Positions 25,340-37,564 of a stretch of 64,000 bases of DNA are shown in pieces. The stretch is from Megalonaias nervosa. Its lineage: Eukaryota > Mollusca > Bivalvia > Unionida > Unionidae. The stretch spans positions 1 to 64,000 of the forward strand of contig JAECUM010091481.1 in assembly GCA_016617855.1 (NCBI GenBank), written 5' to 3'. Below the pieces are notes generated by a model. The model saw nothing but the letters and a program-made list of their open reading frames with translations, made no database searches and was not told where the DNA came from. The position numbers and the translations under genes were made by a program. How positions within the stretch are numbered: the stretch's first letter is position 1; each line of letters begins with the position of its first letter.

Positions 25340-25605
25340 TGTGTTTTTGTGGGTTTAACGCCATTTTTCAACACAGGATAATCTATGCATGGTCGCCACT
25401 ATAACTGGTGGAGGGAGAACATGGGAAAACCCCGGTAAGAATCAGGGAAAACCCCGGTAAGAATCACCGAACCACGGGAAGTTACTGGCAAGTTTTTTTA
25501 CACACCTACACTGGCCGAGCCCGAGACTAGAATCTACGCGGACAAAGGTGAGATGGCAGTGATCGGTACAGGCGAGCAATTTAGACCACTTGGCCAGCCA
25601 GGGTC
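25340..25605 (-). mobile_element. SINE B copy with internal 21-bp duplication
   Basis: Reverse SINE B: 'gggtttaacgccatttttcaac' at the left (3' end) and 'tttagaccacttggccag' at the right (head). The phrase 'gggaaaaccccggtaagaatca' is present twice in tandem near 25421-25464. Target duplication not clear. Confidence 0.85.
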
Positions 25606-26469
25606 TCACCTTTCTTGGTAATGGCCCTTAATTGGTGGATAGATAATCAGCAAAGAGTAGCGCAAGAAAATGAACACTAACCAATACATTTTAAGGGACC
25701 TGAGATCGTTTGAACCCTTAGTGAGATATAAAAAAAAAACAAAAACGTATGGTACCCAATTGTACATGTGTTTTCTGTGCATCTAAGGTGTCATTAATCT
25801 CTCCAAATATCACAAGGTTTCAAAACTGTTTCACGTATGATTAAAAACCTAAGAAAGTTATAACATAAAAAGCAACTAAAATATGGCAAATTTTGGTAAC
25901 GGCGATGAACTAATTATGAAAGTGCTTCGGTCTTTTGACCCATTTGCTTTCCCCTTTCGATGCAAATGACGATAAGAACAATTCGTTTTTAACACAGAAG
26001 AAAAAGGTCCGTAACACTTTTATCTCACTTGCCCATTATTTAGCTTCTGAGAACCATCACTGTTTATCATAGTTACTATTATTGCTCGTAAGCGGAAAGT
26101 TATGAAATATTTTCAGAACCGCGATTTAAATTGAAAATTTATTTGAATCAGAGAAAGAAAGAATAACTGTATGAAGTAAGCAAGGAAAATTGGACGGAAG
26201 AGGAATAAAAAACTAACTAGCTAGCCATCAAGCTAGCTAGTAGTCTAATCTTTTCTTACCTGGAATCTTCCAACACACTCTGCAGCTAGCATCACAACTG
26301 TAAGTAGCGCCTAAATTTTCATCCAAGATTCCGAGAATATCAGCTGCAGAATGGACTACGTTTTTGTTCACACAGAGTACAGAATGGTATATGTTTCTCT
26401 TCACGCAAGACTAGTAATGTTTTAGCAGAGGCAAATTCTTGCAACTGTGAATCTGATTTTGCGGGCGGA
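25606..26469. other. Non-coding stretch, no gene recognised
   Basis: Short random open frames only. Confidence 0.5.
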
Positions 26470-26960
26470 CGGGGCAGGAGTTTCACCTCTCAGTGAGAAT
26501 GTGTTATATTGCTTTATTTATAGGAAATCTATTGCCAATAATAGCATCAGAAGTCACCTACTGGCCTCACTGGGAATTTGTTCTTTTACTTTATCTATAG
26601 GAAATGTACTGCCAATAATAGCGTCAGAGGTTGCTTATTTACCTCATTGGAAATGTGTTCTATTACTTTATTTATAGGAAATGTATTGACAGTAATAGAT
26701 CAGATGTTGCCTACTGACCTCATTGGGAATGTATTCTATTGCTTTATCTATTGGAAATGTATTGCTAATAATAGCGTAAGAGGGTACCTACTGAACCCAT
26801 TGGAAATGTTTTCTGTTTATCAATAGGAAATGTATTGCCAATAATAGCGTCAAATGTTGCCTACCGACCTCATTGAGAATGTGTTTTATTGCTTTATCAA
26901 TTGGAAATGTACTGCCAGTAATAGCGTCAGATGTTGCCTTCTGACCTGAGTTGTTATAAT
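26470..26960. repeat. About 78-bp minisatellite, six units
   Basis: A unit of about 78 bp carrying 'gaaatgtattgccaataatagcgtcag', 'cctcattgg(g)aatgtgttct' and 'ttgctttat(c/t)ta' recurs about six times; the 'gccaata' anchor lies at 26533 and 26611. The period is 26 codons, so frames run open through it, but the hydrophobic translation changes frame where units lose a base. Confidence 0.9.
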
Positions 26961-27284
26961 GTAAATATAACCATAATGCATTACACTAGGTCATATAATC
27001 AGCCATGCTTACAATGATGGGATAACTATTTTATTAAATGACTAATTCAGATCTCCAAACTCGTATTATACACTGTTTCAAAAATTTAAAGTTGACATTT
27101 TAAAACTTTCCATTTTGTGATGAATATATATGCGATGATCCTAATTGTTTGTCTGTACTAGTTCTTGTTCCTTCGACAATTGGACAGTTTGAGGTGGTCA
27201 TCCAACCAGAGAAACAATAAATCAATCATGCACTGACAGACAGACGGAGAGATTTAGTCTGGTGATTAAAGGCTCATCAACACA

Positions 27285-27437
27285 TATAGGTCATTGGGTG
27301 GCGAGGCAATTGGAGCAACGTGTATTACCGAAGGACACCACGATAGCCGGTCTGTGCTGATCCAAAGGAAGGATTCGAACCCGCACTATTCTGGTCGGGA
27401 GTCCAACATGTTACCCACAGAGCCACCGCAGTCCCCA
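27285..27437 (-). mobile_element. Third tRNA-like SINE (SINE C)
   Basis: Read on the minus strand, the right end starts as a tRNA: 'ggtggctctgtgggtaac' (A-box-like), 'actcccgaccagaat' (anticodon-arm-like) and 'gcgggttcgaatcc' (B box) at about 27370-27384. Its body differs from SINE A and B. It sits directly beside an AGAC microsatellite (27437-27482). Single copy in this window, so the ends are uncertain. Confidence 0.65.
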
Positions 27438-27482
27438 GACAGACAGACGACATATAGACAGACATACAGATAGATAGACAGA

Positions 27483-28654
27483 TTTTATCATAAAGTTAGA
27501 TGCCGTGTTTCCCCGACAGGAATACCTTTAGAATTCGACCTTCTCGGAGATGACAGGAAAAAGTCAGAAATACTTTGAAAATGCACTAAATATACACATC
27601 TATAGTTTTGAAAGAGAGGTGGCTGTTAATTTTGACAAAGCTCGTCTAAAAATGCACATGACATGAAGAAAACAAACGTTTTACTTTCATATTCAAGTGG
27701 ATATCTATATAAGTGGGCACTATGCATTTGAGAAAGAAAACGCTCTTAGAAGGACGTTTAATTTGCATAACCTCCGCTCATAATAGCTACAAAGATAAAG
27801 GTTATGTACAGTACTATGTTCAAAGGGTAATGGAGTCAGCATGGTATGTTTTACGAGAAGAAATAACCCTCTGTTTAAAAACAGTTTTGCAAAGGAGAAC
27901 GTGTGAACCTAAAAGAGAAGATAAGCATGAAATGTAAATTATCACTATGTGTCAGTAGATGAGATAAAACGATTTTGATACGTCAAAGTGAGAAATATGA
28001 CGACGGGCCAAAATTTTTATTCTATTTTTTTCGTTCAGACTTTATTGAGGTTAGAGGTTTGCACAGATAATAGTTTATATAGAAATGCATATATAGGACA
28101 AGCCCCACCCACCCACCCCGTTGACAATTACTGTGAGTCACAGGGCAATGGCAGACCTTTTGAACATAAAAGTTTAAACCAATATTCATATACTTCGAGA
28201 AAGAATATTATTATATTTGTTCATTTTCAGGACACTCTTTAAAAACATATAAACAGCTGTACAGGTTACAGACCGAGGACTTCAAGTTCAATGAACACCT
28301 TAGCACGTGCAAATTGTACTCAGAGACTGTATCAGTGGATACACACCACTGAACATTTAGTTGTAAAGTAGTAAAATATCCTGCTGACAAGAAAAGTACC
28401 CAATCTTGCTGGAATGAATTTATAATGATATCCATATTTAAAATAAATCAATAAATCAATAAATAAAATAAATAAATATGGCGGAAGGGCCGTGCTTGTT
28501 TATTTCCTCAGAGAGAATGCGACTAATGTCCAGGATTTTACATCCATATATTTTTATGTTAGATCAGTTAGAAATTTCGTTAGATAGTGTGGTGTGTTCA
28601 TGAATGGAGTGTAGAGCTGATTGCCCATACTTCCGCTCATCATTCAGGTAAGTT
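27483..28654. other. Non-coding stretch, no gene recognised
   Basis: Open frames of 74-84 codons without known domains. (AAATA)n-like repeat near 28440-28480. Confidence 0.5.
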
Positions 28655-28756
28655 CAACATATTTAAATAGAAATGTATATATTCTGGTCAACATATTTAA
28701 ATAGAAATGTATATATTCTGGTCAACATATTTAAATAGAAATGTATATATTCTGGT
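28655..28756. repeat. 34-bp minisatellite, three identical copies
   Basis: The unit beginning caacatatttaaatagaaat starts at 28655, 28689 and 28723; the copies look identical, implying recent amplification. Confidence 0.96.
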
Positions 28757-29210
28757 CTAAATTCATTCCTATACATAGAAATTAAAGATAATTTCCAGCA
28801 AAACAATTATATATCCAAACAGCTTATTATTTAGAATGGCCATCTAAACAACAAAGGCTTGGAGACTCTCTTTAATGCTGTTACTGGAATCAATGAACTT
28901 TACTCATTAGGTAAGTAAAATAATTAGAAAATTCCCTTTACAAGAAATTGTCTAATTGCTTTCATATTTCTTACCATCGGTAGGACTTTATTTGTTCAAC
29001 ACTGATGTACATTACCAGGATATCATCTTTTTGTAAGCTTCCTGTGAAAAAGCTAGTCCGGTGAAAACCACTTCGTATTCATTTATTCTATCACACATAA
29101 GCTCCTTTTCTTGGATTAAACAAGCAGACAAGAACTCGCAAACAAATCTGAATGGCGGATTTAATTATACCAACCGTTCGTAAATAACAGAGACTCATAT
29201 TGTTACGTAT

Positions 29211-29775
29211 CTAAAAAGTAACAAGAAAAGAGTGAAGCCAACAAGCTTTGTAAAATTTAACAAATAATTTATTTCCCTAGGAAAACAAGATGAAAATGAG
29301 AAAAAGGACTTACGGTTTATGAATCAAATCCAAAATTAATCCAAGAATTACAAAATATAAGTCCTATCAAATAAAAGTCCTAAGTGAATCACAATTCGAA
29401 TCCCGATGAAATTCCAACATGGAAGGCGATGGCGTCTTCGATGGACTGCTTTGTCCTGATGTGTCAACAGTTCTTTGTTGAATCACAAAGAAATAATATT
29501 CCAGTTTAGAATTTCTGAATAAATTTCGATAAATGCCTTTGTCCAAGAATTCTGATGAGCACTACTATTTTCCAGGGTAAATAAATTACTAATTCCCAAA
29601 AAATAGAAAAAATTCAACTCAAACTGGTCACAACAAAACACCTTTGAGCTTCAAAGGTTTAAAACACAACTGACTATTTATTCTTATAACAATGAGTTAT
29701 AAGACTATCTAAAACGTAAAACAGATTCCCGGATGGGGGTCACGTGATCATTTTCCCAGAGCGATGTAAAAACAT
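29211..29775. repeat. LTR-like dispersed repeat, copy 1
   Basis: Starts TGTTACGTAT and contains 'taacaagaaaagagtgaagc' and 'taaaatttaacaaataat'. A related sequence starts TGTTACGACT at 40672. A TGTTAC start and an AT-rich, gene-free body resemble retroviral-type LTRs, but the 3' boundary and target duplication are not clear, so this is a tentative solo LTR or other terminal repeat. Confidence 0.45.
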
Positions 29776-30091
29776 TACATGCCGATTATCACGTACGCTA
29801 GGTACGTCCCAAGCTAAAATCAATGATTCCCACCCTGAGAAAAAATAAATAAAAAAGTTGTTTACTCCAAACTTTATCTAATTTCTAAATCAAGGTCAGC
29901 AAATGTATACAATGTTTTAACTACTGGCTGTTTACCAAGTCAAACAGAACTGTATTGAGTTTTTAAAAAAATATCAAATCCAGTAGACAAAATTATCATT
30001 ACAACATGTAATGGAATAAAATAAAAATAAAAAAAATTTAAAACTAACAAACAAGTAATTAAATTACATATACATAACAATGTACACTAGG

Positions 30092-31094
30092 CTAGTAGGC
30101 ATCCGTCAGTCCACGAGACCATGGATCTTCACCGATGGATGTTGACATCTGTTTGGCTGTATTTATTGTGTCTGCAAAGTCCGATGCGAGAGTTGCAGTC
30201 TCTGCCACACCTGTTGCACTTGTGATCTGTAGCTGGTTTATTTCCTTGCTGCTAGGCCTTTCTGTGGATCCTTTTCTCTTCTGCTTTCTGCCTAAGATCG
30301 CTCTAGTACTGTATGAGTCCCTCCTGTACCTCATGTTGCCACGTACGTCTATCTGAGGCAACCTCTTCCCAAGTGTCTGTTCTGATGCCTTTAAATCACG
30401 CTTGTATGTATCTTTGTAGCGTAGATGGGGTCTTCCAATCGGTCTTTTCACTGTTTCCAGCTCTCCATATAGGAGGTCCTTTTGAATGCGGCCGTCCTCC
30501 ATTCTGGACACGTGGTAAAACCAGCGCAAGCGTCTTTGCCTAGGAAGAGTGTACTTACTTGTGTTCCATGCTCTGTCAAGCAATGTGCTGTTGGGAACTT
30601 TATCTCTCCACGTAATGTTAAGGATGCGCCTGAGACAGCTCATGTGGAATGTACTAAGCTTTCCTTTATGTTGTGTATAGAAAGTCCAAGATTCACTCTT
30701 ATATAGGAGTGTGCTCCCCATAAGTCTGGAAAGGTTGGAAAGGTTCTGATCTAGTGCCAAGGAAGATACCTTCTATGGCTGGTCCAAAAGCGTATTTGAG
30801 CGAGACGGAGACGAAGGTACAGAACAGCGTAGGGGCAAGGACACAGCCCTGCTTTATGCCACTTCTGAACTCATCCGAGATGAAGCTATCGTACACAATG
30901 GTCCCCTTCTTGTCTTCGTGAAAGAACTTCACAATACTGAGTAGGGCAGGCGAACAAGACATTTTTGCTAGGATCTTGAAGAGTCCATCTCTGCTAACAA
31001 GGTCGAAGGCCTTGGTGAGCTCAATGAAGGCGACATAGAGTGGTTTCCCCTGCTCTCTACACATTTCTTTCAGCTGCCTGAGTGAAAATACCAT
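30092..31094 (-). pseudogene. LINE 1 reverse transcriptase and C-terminus, internally deleted
   Basis: The frame at 31094-30699 contains motif A as 'FIELTKAFDLVSRDGL' and motif B-like 'SGIKQGCVLAPTLF'. The first acidic residue of motif A is Glu where the family has the catalytic Asp. The next frame (30760-30092) resumes at 'LYKSESWTFYTQH' and continues with the family's C-terminal 'LRRILNITWRDKVPN' and 'RRLRWFYHVSRMEDGRI'. The metal-binding xADD motif expected between them is absent, so an internal deletion removed it near 30700-30780. Enzymatically dead on both counts. Confidence 0.85.
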
Positions 31095-31202
31095 AGAAGT
31101 GGTGGATCTTTTGGCTCTAAACCCTCACCGTGACTGTGGGTAGACTCGTTCAGCAAGCACTTGGAGCCTTTTCAATACAAGCAAAGAGCTTCCCCACGAT
31201 GC

Positions 31203-31850
31203 TCAGAAGGGAAATGCCACGGTAGTTGTTCCAGTCACTTCTGTCACCTTGTAATTGGTGACAATATTGGTATCTTTCATGTCTTGCGGTACGGAGACTT
31301 CATTCCAGCATTTGCCGAGGAGTTCGTGCAGTTTTATGAGGAGGGTTTCCTTGGCGCATTTGATGACTACAACTGGCATGCCATTTATTCTTGGGGTCTT
31401 TCCAGGAGCAAGTGCGTCCAGTGCTTGACTGAGTTCTTCCAGTGTTGGCACACAATCAATTTCGTCCATTGTTGGTAAACACTCAGCAGCATTTAAGGCA
31501 GCCTGACCGACCTTGTTTTCTCTTGAATAGAGCTGTGAATAATGCTCCATCCGAAGTTCCATCTGCTTTGGACGGTCTGTTATAATCTTGCTGCTGGTAG
31601 TCTTCAGCGTGTCAGTCTTCGTTTTTATGGGCCCAACAGCCACTCTGATACCATCATACATGTGTATTATGTGAAAGATATCTGCTGAGGTCTGAATTCG
31701 TGAAGCAGAGTTGAGGCCAGAAATTATTCGCGCATCGCCTTGCAGCTGGATTTTGTTTGGGGCTGTTCTGAGGGCTTGCATGTTCTTCTCAGTTGGTGAG
31801 GTTTTGTAGGCAGCAAAAGCCTGTCGTTTCTCTACCGTAGCAGGGAGCAT
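31203..31850 (-). pseudogene. LINE 1 linker between endonuclease and RT
   Basis: An open 215-codon frame, between the endonuclease and the RT core, containing 'MEHYSQLYSRENKVGQAAL' and 'EELSQALDALAPGKTP'. Proteins of this family normally have the (F/Y)..LY and 'A...L..GKAPG.DGIP' pattern just before the RT palm. The start codon given is simply the first in the fragment. Confidence 0.75.
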
Positions 31851-32031
31851 TTCTTTTGAATGAGCATCAAACCTTTTGCCAAAGGCTGAAATTATGGCTG
31901 TGTGGATAGCATCCCTGACATGTTCCCATTTTTCAGCGTATTTGTTTTGGCTGCACTAGGGCTTTCTCCAAAACTCTGACAAAATCAAGCACCTTCTCGT
32001 GTAGGCGGGTCTTGCTTGTGTCAGTTTGAGG

Positions 32032-32897
32032 TCATCCCTTTTTCTTTAAGCAATGCAGTCTCTGAGGCTGGAGCTTGACATTGCTGCACACAACAGAATG
32101 ATCAGTGTCACAGTCTGCGTTATGGTACCTGTGCGTTATCTTTACACTAGTAAGGTTAGAGCGCCTTGTGAGGACGAGGTCAAGATGATGCCAATGGTTG
32201 GACCTGGGGTGTCTGCAGGACACACTGTGTTTTGGCTTAGTCGTAAAGAAGGCGTTGGTGATGGCAAGACTATGATAGCAGCAGAGTTCAAGAAGGCGCT
32301 GTCCTTTCTCATGCATCTTCCCCCTTCCGAAATGTCTCAAGCAGGTTGGCCAGGAGCAATGGTCGGCACGGATTCTGGAATCTAAGTCACCAATGATGAA
32401 TAGCGGCTGTTGCAAGGGAACTTTTACGATGGTAACATTGAGGTCGTCGTAAAACTGGTTCTTAACTTCCGGGGAAGATGGCAATGTAGGCGCTGAGCAG
32501 GATGATCAATCCGGTTGATGTCTGAAGCTGAAGTTACAGGATCCTCTCAGTTCCATCTGAGGGAGGTACAATGAAACTAAGCAGACTGCTGTTCTTGATA
32601 GTGAAATCAACGCCATGCTCTGTTGACGCATCTGGAGGCTCTCCAAACCAGAATAATGATTAGTCTTTCTCCCTGAGTGTGTTAAACGCAGAGTCTTGTC
32701 TCTTGGAGGGTGACAATGTCAATCTGAAGTCTGCACAGTTCATTGTTGATCAGGGCCGTCTTCTGAGCGTCGTTTACACGTTGTAGATCTTCCGAGTGTT
32801 CTGGTGTCATGGTCGTCACGTTCCAGGTTCCCAGCCTGAGTGCTGGTATTTTGCTTTTCTGCCTGGTTATGCCTGGTGCAAGGTTTCCAATCCACAT
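32032..32897 (-). pseudogene. LINE 1 endonuclease domain, broken
   Basis: The first piece (32897-32682) contains 'LRLGTWNVTTM' and 'VTLQETR', the N-terminal endonuclease signatures in which N and E are metal ligands. The second piece (32484-32032) contains 'FIIGDLDSRI' (family form GDfNa) and ends near 'DCDTDHSVV', corresponding to the conserved SDH-type motif as TDH. About 200 bp between the pieces is out of frame. In a live element this enzyme nicks the target DNA to prime reverse transcription. Confidence 0.85.
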
Positions 32898-32899
32898 GT

Positions 32900-33360
32900 T
32901 AAGTATACACTCTAAGCCTCACGCACCCAGAACGGCAGGCAGATCGTGGTGGGACAGAACCTTATTGAGTGGGGGCTGCCCAGTTTGTGGCAGGCGGTAT
33001 TCTGTCCATTGAGATTACATCATCTTTTCCACCGTTGGAAGCAACCCCTGGCGCCTCGCTTTACGCCAGTCAAGCATTAAGACTAATAACCGGTAACTGC
33101 TGATTCTCTTGTTGTGTGGACACGATATGGCGAAGCTGGAGTGTCTTCTCCAGGGTAGGTTTTGTGGAGACCCTGGGTTGCCAGTGCGTCAGGGTGCCCC
33201 TCTTGACCTCACTAGTATAATCCAAGGGAAAGGAAATCCCAATACATTTGGTACCAATTCAGCTGCAGGAAGTTGCCAGGTGCTGGTATATGACCACCTA
33301 ATGGGTTCCACTCCTGATTTTTTTAATCGGGGTTTACCCTCTTAGTCTTTTTCACATGTA
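32900..33360 (-). other. Presumed 5' untranslated region of LINE 1
   Basis: GC-richer than the surroundings and ends abruptly at about 33360, before an (ATT)n array (33370-33412). No conserved protein motif was seen. Assigned to the LINE by position. Confidence 0.5.
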
Positions 33361-33369
33361 CACGGGAAT

Positions 33370-33372
33370 GTA

Positions 33373-33412
<40 letters not shown>
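33370..33412. repeat. (ATT)n microsatellite
   Basis: About 14 ATT units. Confidence 0.95.
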
Positions 33413-34366
33413 GTGCGTTTTAAATGAATTCAGATGTGCTGAATAAAGTGTAGGGCGTACATTGTTCTTTCTGAATCCAGAGATCGAACGCGGCAACGTA
33501 CGAGCACATCTAGCCTGGCAAACTTTTCAATCACTCACATAAATTTTCTTGTTCGTTGCTTTTTAGTACACGAAGAAAGGGAAGTTTTGTAGTAAATGTT
33601 TTTGCGGAGAATTCTTTCGCGACCACACCAGCTTCGGAAAAATAACTTTCACCGGGAAGATAAATATTGTGTTTCCCGCCTGTATATCATATATCAGAGG
33701 CGTCCTCCTTTTATAGATGGGGGTCAAGACAGATAAAATGCTTACGGTCGCGGGACGCATGAGCAGGAACAGCTCCTTTTAACTAACTGTGCACATACAT
33801 TTAAATGCAATTTTTTTAAAAGGACTGCATACATGGCACAATGTGATGGACTGGACTGCATGCGGCCACTGGACCGCGGGTTGTATGTACATGCCTGTCA
33901 TATATGTTGCCAAGATTAGCATATAGGAAATGTAAATCTTCCGAGGTATAATATAATTACGCACACAAGCCAACTGTGGTGGCTACCTGTCTTCCAGATG
34001 TTTTCAAGTTTAAGAATCAGCGAAAGCTCAAGAGGATGCTCACATATGCAGGGAGGGATGAGAGGGATTTAATGTTAATGTGGTCTGATAAGTTTTATCA
34101 GGGAACATAATTTACGATAATAATTTCCTTTCGCTGCCCAATTATTACCAGATCACAATAACAATAGGAAAATGGCAATATGGTTGCATCCTTAAGGAAG
34201 GTTAGATCATTCTCTAACGCGCAGGTAGCACAAGTTGTAAACAGGACATCGATACAACACTGAACCCATGTCGTGCTGAGAAGAAAAGTGTTATTTCATC
34301 AATCAGATTTTTCCCGGAGAATCCAAGGAAAGGAATAAGCTCCAAGCTTAGAGCAAGGTATTGGTG
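33413..34366. other. Non-coding stretch, no gene recognised
   Basis: No supported gene. Confidence 0.5.
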
Positions 34367-34810
34367 CTATGAACTGACTATGGTGATTTGCTGAGCAGCC
34401 TCCCAATGTAGGTCCCAGGAGATAAACTCATTTCTGGGAAGCTCGATCACGTAGGGTAACACTGGAGATAGTCGACTGCGTATACCAACCAACGGCCTCC
34501 ATGTTATTTTGAATTGCCTCATTGATGGATCACCTGAGCAGAAGGAACGAATGACTATTCTCTTATTACCCATACATCGTAATCTATTCTCGGCGACAAA
34601 ACCAGGTTGCATCATCAGTACGACTGGAACATCCGATCGGAACTGGATGTAGTTTGGGTCAACCGATTGGGCAAGCGAATAGCTCATCATGCAGTTTGAA
34701 GTTAGAGCCACAAGAAAACATTTATTTAACACTGAAGCTTCTTCCCAGCAAGGGGGACAAATTCTTATTGTGACCAATATCTTCTCTCCCATGACATTTG
34801 AACGTGCCAA
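34367..34810 (-). CDS. Unrecognised open frame, 147 codons
   Basis: The translation has balanced composition (Cys, Met, Arg, Pro throughout) and looks more protein-like than random AT-rich frames, but no domain is recognised. A second minus-strand frame (35743-35421, two overlapping frames) lies upstream and could be part of the same decayed gene. The whole 34.3-36.7 kb block is less AT-rich than its surroundings. It may be an old mobile-element protein or a host exon; I cannot tell. Confidence 0.3.
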   Translation of the reverse strand: MARSNVMGEKILVTIRICPPCWEEASVLNKCFLVALTSNCMMSYSLAQSVDPNYIQFRSDVPVVLMMQPGFVAENRLRCMGNKRIVIRSFCSGDPSMRQFKITWRPLVGIRSRLSPVLPYVIELPRNEFISWDLHWEAAQQITIVSS

Positions 34811-36288
34811 AATTTATGGAAAGATAATCAGAAAAGAATATGAAGAAAGCTAGCCAATCAATGAATGGTAGCTAGGAGAGAAATATCATCGTTGTCCCTA
34901 CACCGGTCTACTGCGGAAAGTCACTTTCCTTCGCATGCTTTTAAAGTGGAGGATCTTGTAACCTGTCGCTGTTCTCTCCACGATCGCAGGGCTGAATTCT
35001 CATCCGCGCAAGGATCTCCTGGCAAGAGTCAGGAGGAAAGAAGGAGCATGACTGGGCATGGGTGGAGAAAAGGTTAACATGGGTTGCTTAAGCAGGGTGG
35101 GGTCGCCTTTATTTTCATGGGAACGTTTACTGCTGCTTTGACCTAGGACTAACTTATCGGAGAGGGGTGATGACAGCCATTTGGCAATTCTGGTCCCTCA
35201 CTCTATAAACTACTATTGGGATCAATATGGATTTATTAAAAGCGTAACCCCAAAACCCCTTTGCAATGGTCCTGAAATTGGAGATATGAAGTTTGACAAT
35301 TTGAGGTTCCACCTTGTCGGAAAGACGAGTATCATCACAAGTCCAACGAAGCGATTAAAGACGGAGGGATGGAAAAATTACCCCGGTGCAGCAGCTGACC
35401 TCTGTTCTGCAGCGTGATGGCTAGGACGTTGAACCTGTCCTTGATTTCATTGACCTGTCCAGATATATCTTCTCGGAAGTGTCAGCGGACAAACTCACAT
35501 CCCTTAAAACAACATTTTGGTGACTAGGTCCCGCCAAATCCCGCCACAACATTTGAAGACATAATTCACCAAGATAGAGTTCCACTTGGTAGTGACTGTC
35601 GTGAAATGAACTAGTATGGAAGCACCTCCCTCCCAAACGAACGAACTTGCGTCTTTGCAGATCGAAATTCCAAGTAAGATTGCTGCCGCTAACCACTCCG
35701 TCCTGTCACCGTCACCATCGTATGGTGTGTAACACACTACCATGCGTGGTCACTGTCAAGGCGAAACAAAGCCAAAAACGCTAAGTCGAACATGAATCAC
35801 TTTGCAACAACATTCCAGATCAATTTTGGAGTTGCACTGAACATCTGCTGAGCGATTTTGTAGAAAGGAATGCATATTCGTCATTGGTGTCCGATACAGA
35901 CGCAGATGCTTACAGACAAGAAAGTTTTCGAATTACTTGGGTCTCAATTTGTACCTGGTCTTAGATAATGAAAAGGGTGTCGGTCGGCCTAGTGGGCAGC
36001 CGGCATGTACGAATGTTGTGGGCGATAAAGGACGATGAGATAGGTAGCTAACCTCTTGTGCTCAATCTTACATGCACTAATGCCCTGCGCAGGCACTCAG
36101 CGGGTGGGAAGCTTAGTGGGTTGTCAAATAAAGGGAGGAAATATTGAAATATGTTGTTGAAAGTCGTGAGCATTTCACAGGTTGTTTCTTGAATCAAACC
36201 CAGTATATGCTATTCTAGAAGTGAGTTTGAGGGATTTGGCGTTGTTGCATCTGTGTAGTCCTGTTACTCTGATTCCAGATATCACTAC

Positions 36289-36624
36289 GTGATGGCCGCC
36301 ATCAACATGCTTCAAGGAATCCTAAACGAGGGTAGGTATTTAGGTGGGGCCATCACAGAATCTTTCACGACATTGGGCATAGACTCGATCTGTGAATTAG
36401 GATGTAAGCTCAATACGTCAATGTCAGACGACTTTGATCATGACCAGTTAGCTTTGCCCTTTATTTGGTTACAAAGTACGGTTAGTCGAAACTCCCCAGA
36501 TTTGCAGATTCTGAAGGATTTTGATTTTGGAACATTTGGTGCAAACCAGAGACATCTCATGCTTGTCTTCGGTGATCATGAAACGATATGCTGGGTTTAC
36601 TTTGACGTCAGAGTTTCAGCTTAA
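36289..36624 (+). CDS. Unrecognised open frame, 111 codons
   Basis: Starts with ATG ('MMAAINMLQGILN...') and has acidic, mixed composition ending 'ICWVYFDVRVSA'. It has no recognised domain. It lies on the strand opposite to the neighbouring frames at 34.4 and 35.5 kb. It could be an exon or a transposon remnant; evidence is weak. Confidence 0.3.
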   Translation: MMAAINMLQGILNEGRYLGGAITESFTTLGIDSICELGCKLNTSMSDDFDHDQLALPFIWLQSTVSRNSPDLQILKDFDFGTFGANQRHLMLVFGDHETICWVYFDVRVSA

Positions 36625-36827
36625 ATGACAGAGATAAAAAAATTACTAAGTAACAGGAGTAGTATAGCAGGTAAGTCTAGATGCAAACGGGACTTTATGT
36701 TACACAGGATAAAATGATTTCAAACGGGTATATAACATTAGCCACCATAATGAAATTTATGGGGACAAGATGTAATGTTAATCTATCTGGAAATGTAACA
36801 GTTTGGTTTTTAAGACACATAAACACA

Positions 36828-36828
36828 C

Positions 36829-36867
<39 letters not shown>
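36828..36867. repeat. (AAT)n microsatellite
   Basis: About 13 AAT units. The flanking 36625-37560 holds no recognisable gene. Confidence 0.95.
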
Positions 36868-36869
<2 letters not shown>

Positions 36870-37564
36870 TGATAATAATCCAGTGACAGGTAAAATATTT
36901 ATTAATCATTTTCTGAAGACTAGTGTTATTTTGCTACATTGTCGAATGAATGCAGAATGTTTGTCTTATGACAGATTTGTTTCTTAAATTCTTTACAATT
37001 CTGCCTAAAATGACTTGTTCCTAGATTACAATTTTTCGTGTGCTAGATTTGGTTCTTAAATTTATCATAACATGATAGCAGCCCTACCACTGACTGTAAC
37101 CTTGGTTTACTCATTATGCGACTTGAAAATAGTGTTGTTGAACCATATTATGAAATTTGCAAAGCCTAGCACTTCTGGCCTCGGTTTAAATTTCATAAGA
37201 GGGGTAAAATTGTAACTGTTCTTGGCTAGAGCATTTTTAATTTTTACCAGTTTGCTGACACTTTACGAGTTCTTCAATCGAGAATGCTTTCGATATCCTA
37301 TACGTCAAATTCTTTCTTTGTCAATCCCTGTAACCCAGGTAAGTAATAAGATCCTTTTAACACTTCTCCGTTCATATCTTTCAATTTATAGACAGGGGTT
37401 CATGTCCACGTATTTATTCGGTGATACGAAAAAAATTTGTCAGCCTACTGGGTGAATATTCCTTATTAAAAGTACCTTTTGTTTTCCAACGCAAACCCAA
37501 TCTATAGTTTTTAATACGTCTTTCTTTTTTCTGATTTTTTGATGCTCTTAGCAACTTATTACAG

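Larger units (their letters stand above)
30092..33360 (-). mobile_element. Dead non-LTR retrotransposon (LINE 1)
   Basis: Minus-strand order from 33360: a 5' untranslated-like part (33360-32900), an apurinic-type endonuclease (32897-32032), a linker region (31850-31203), reverse transcriptase (31094-30699) and a C-terminal region (30760-30092). The reading frame is broken in several places. The clade is not assigned; the endonuclease start resembles the RTE/CFDP2-type family. Nothing downstream is needed for it to be a complete-length but non-functional copy. Confidence 0.9.
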
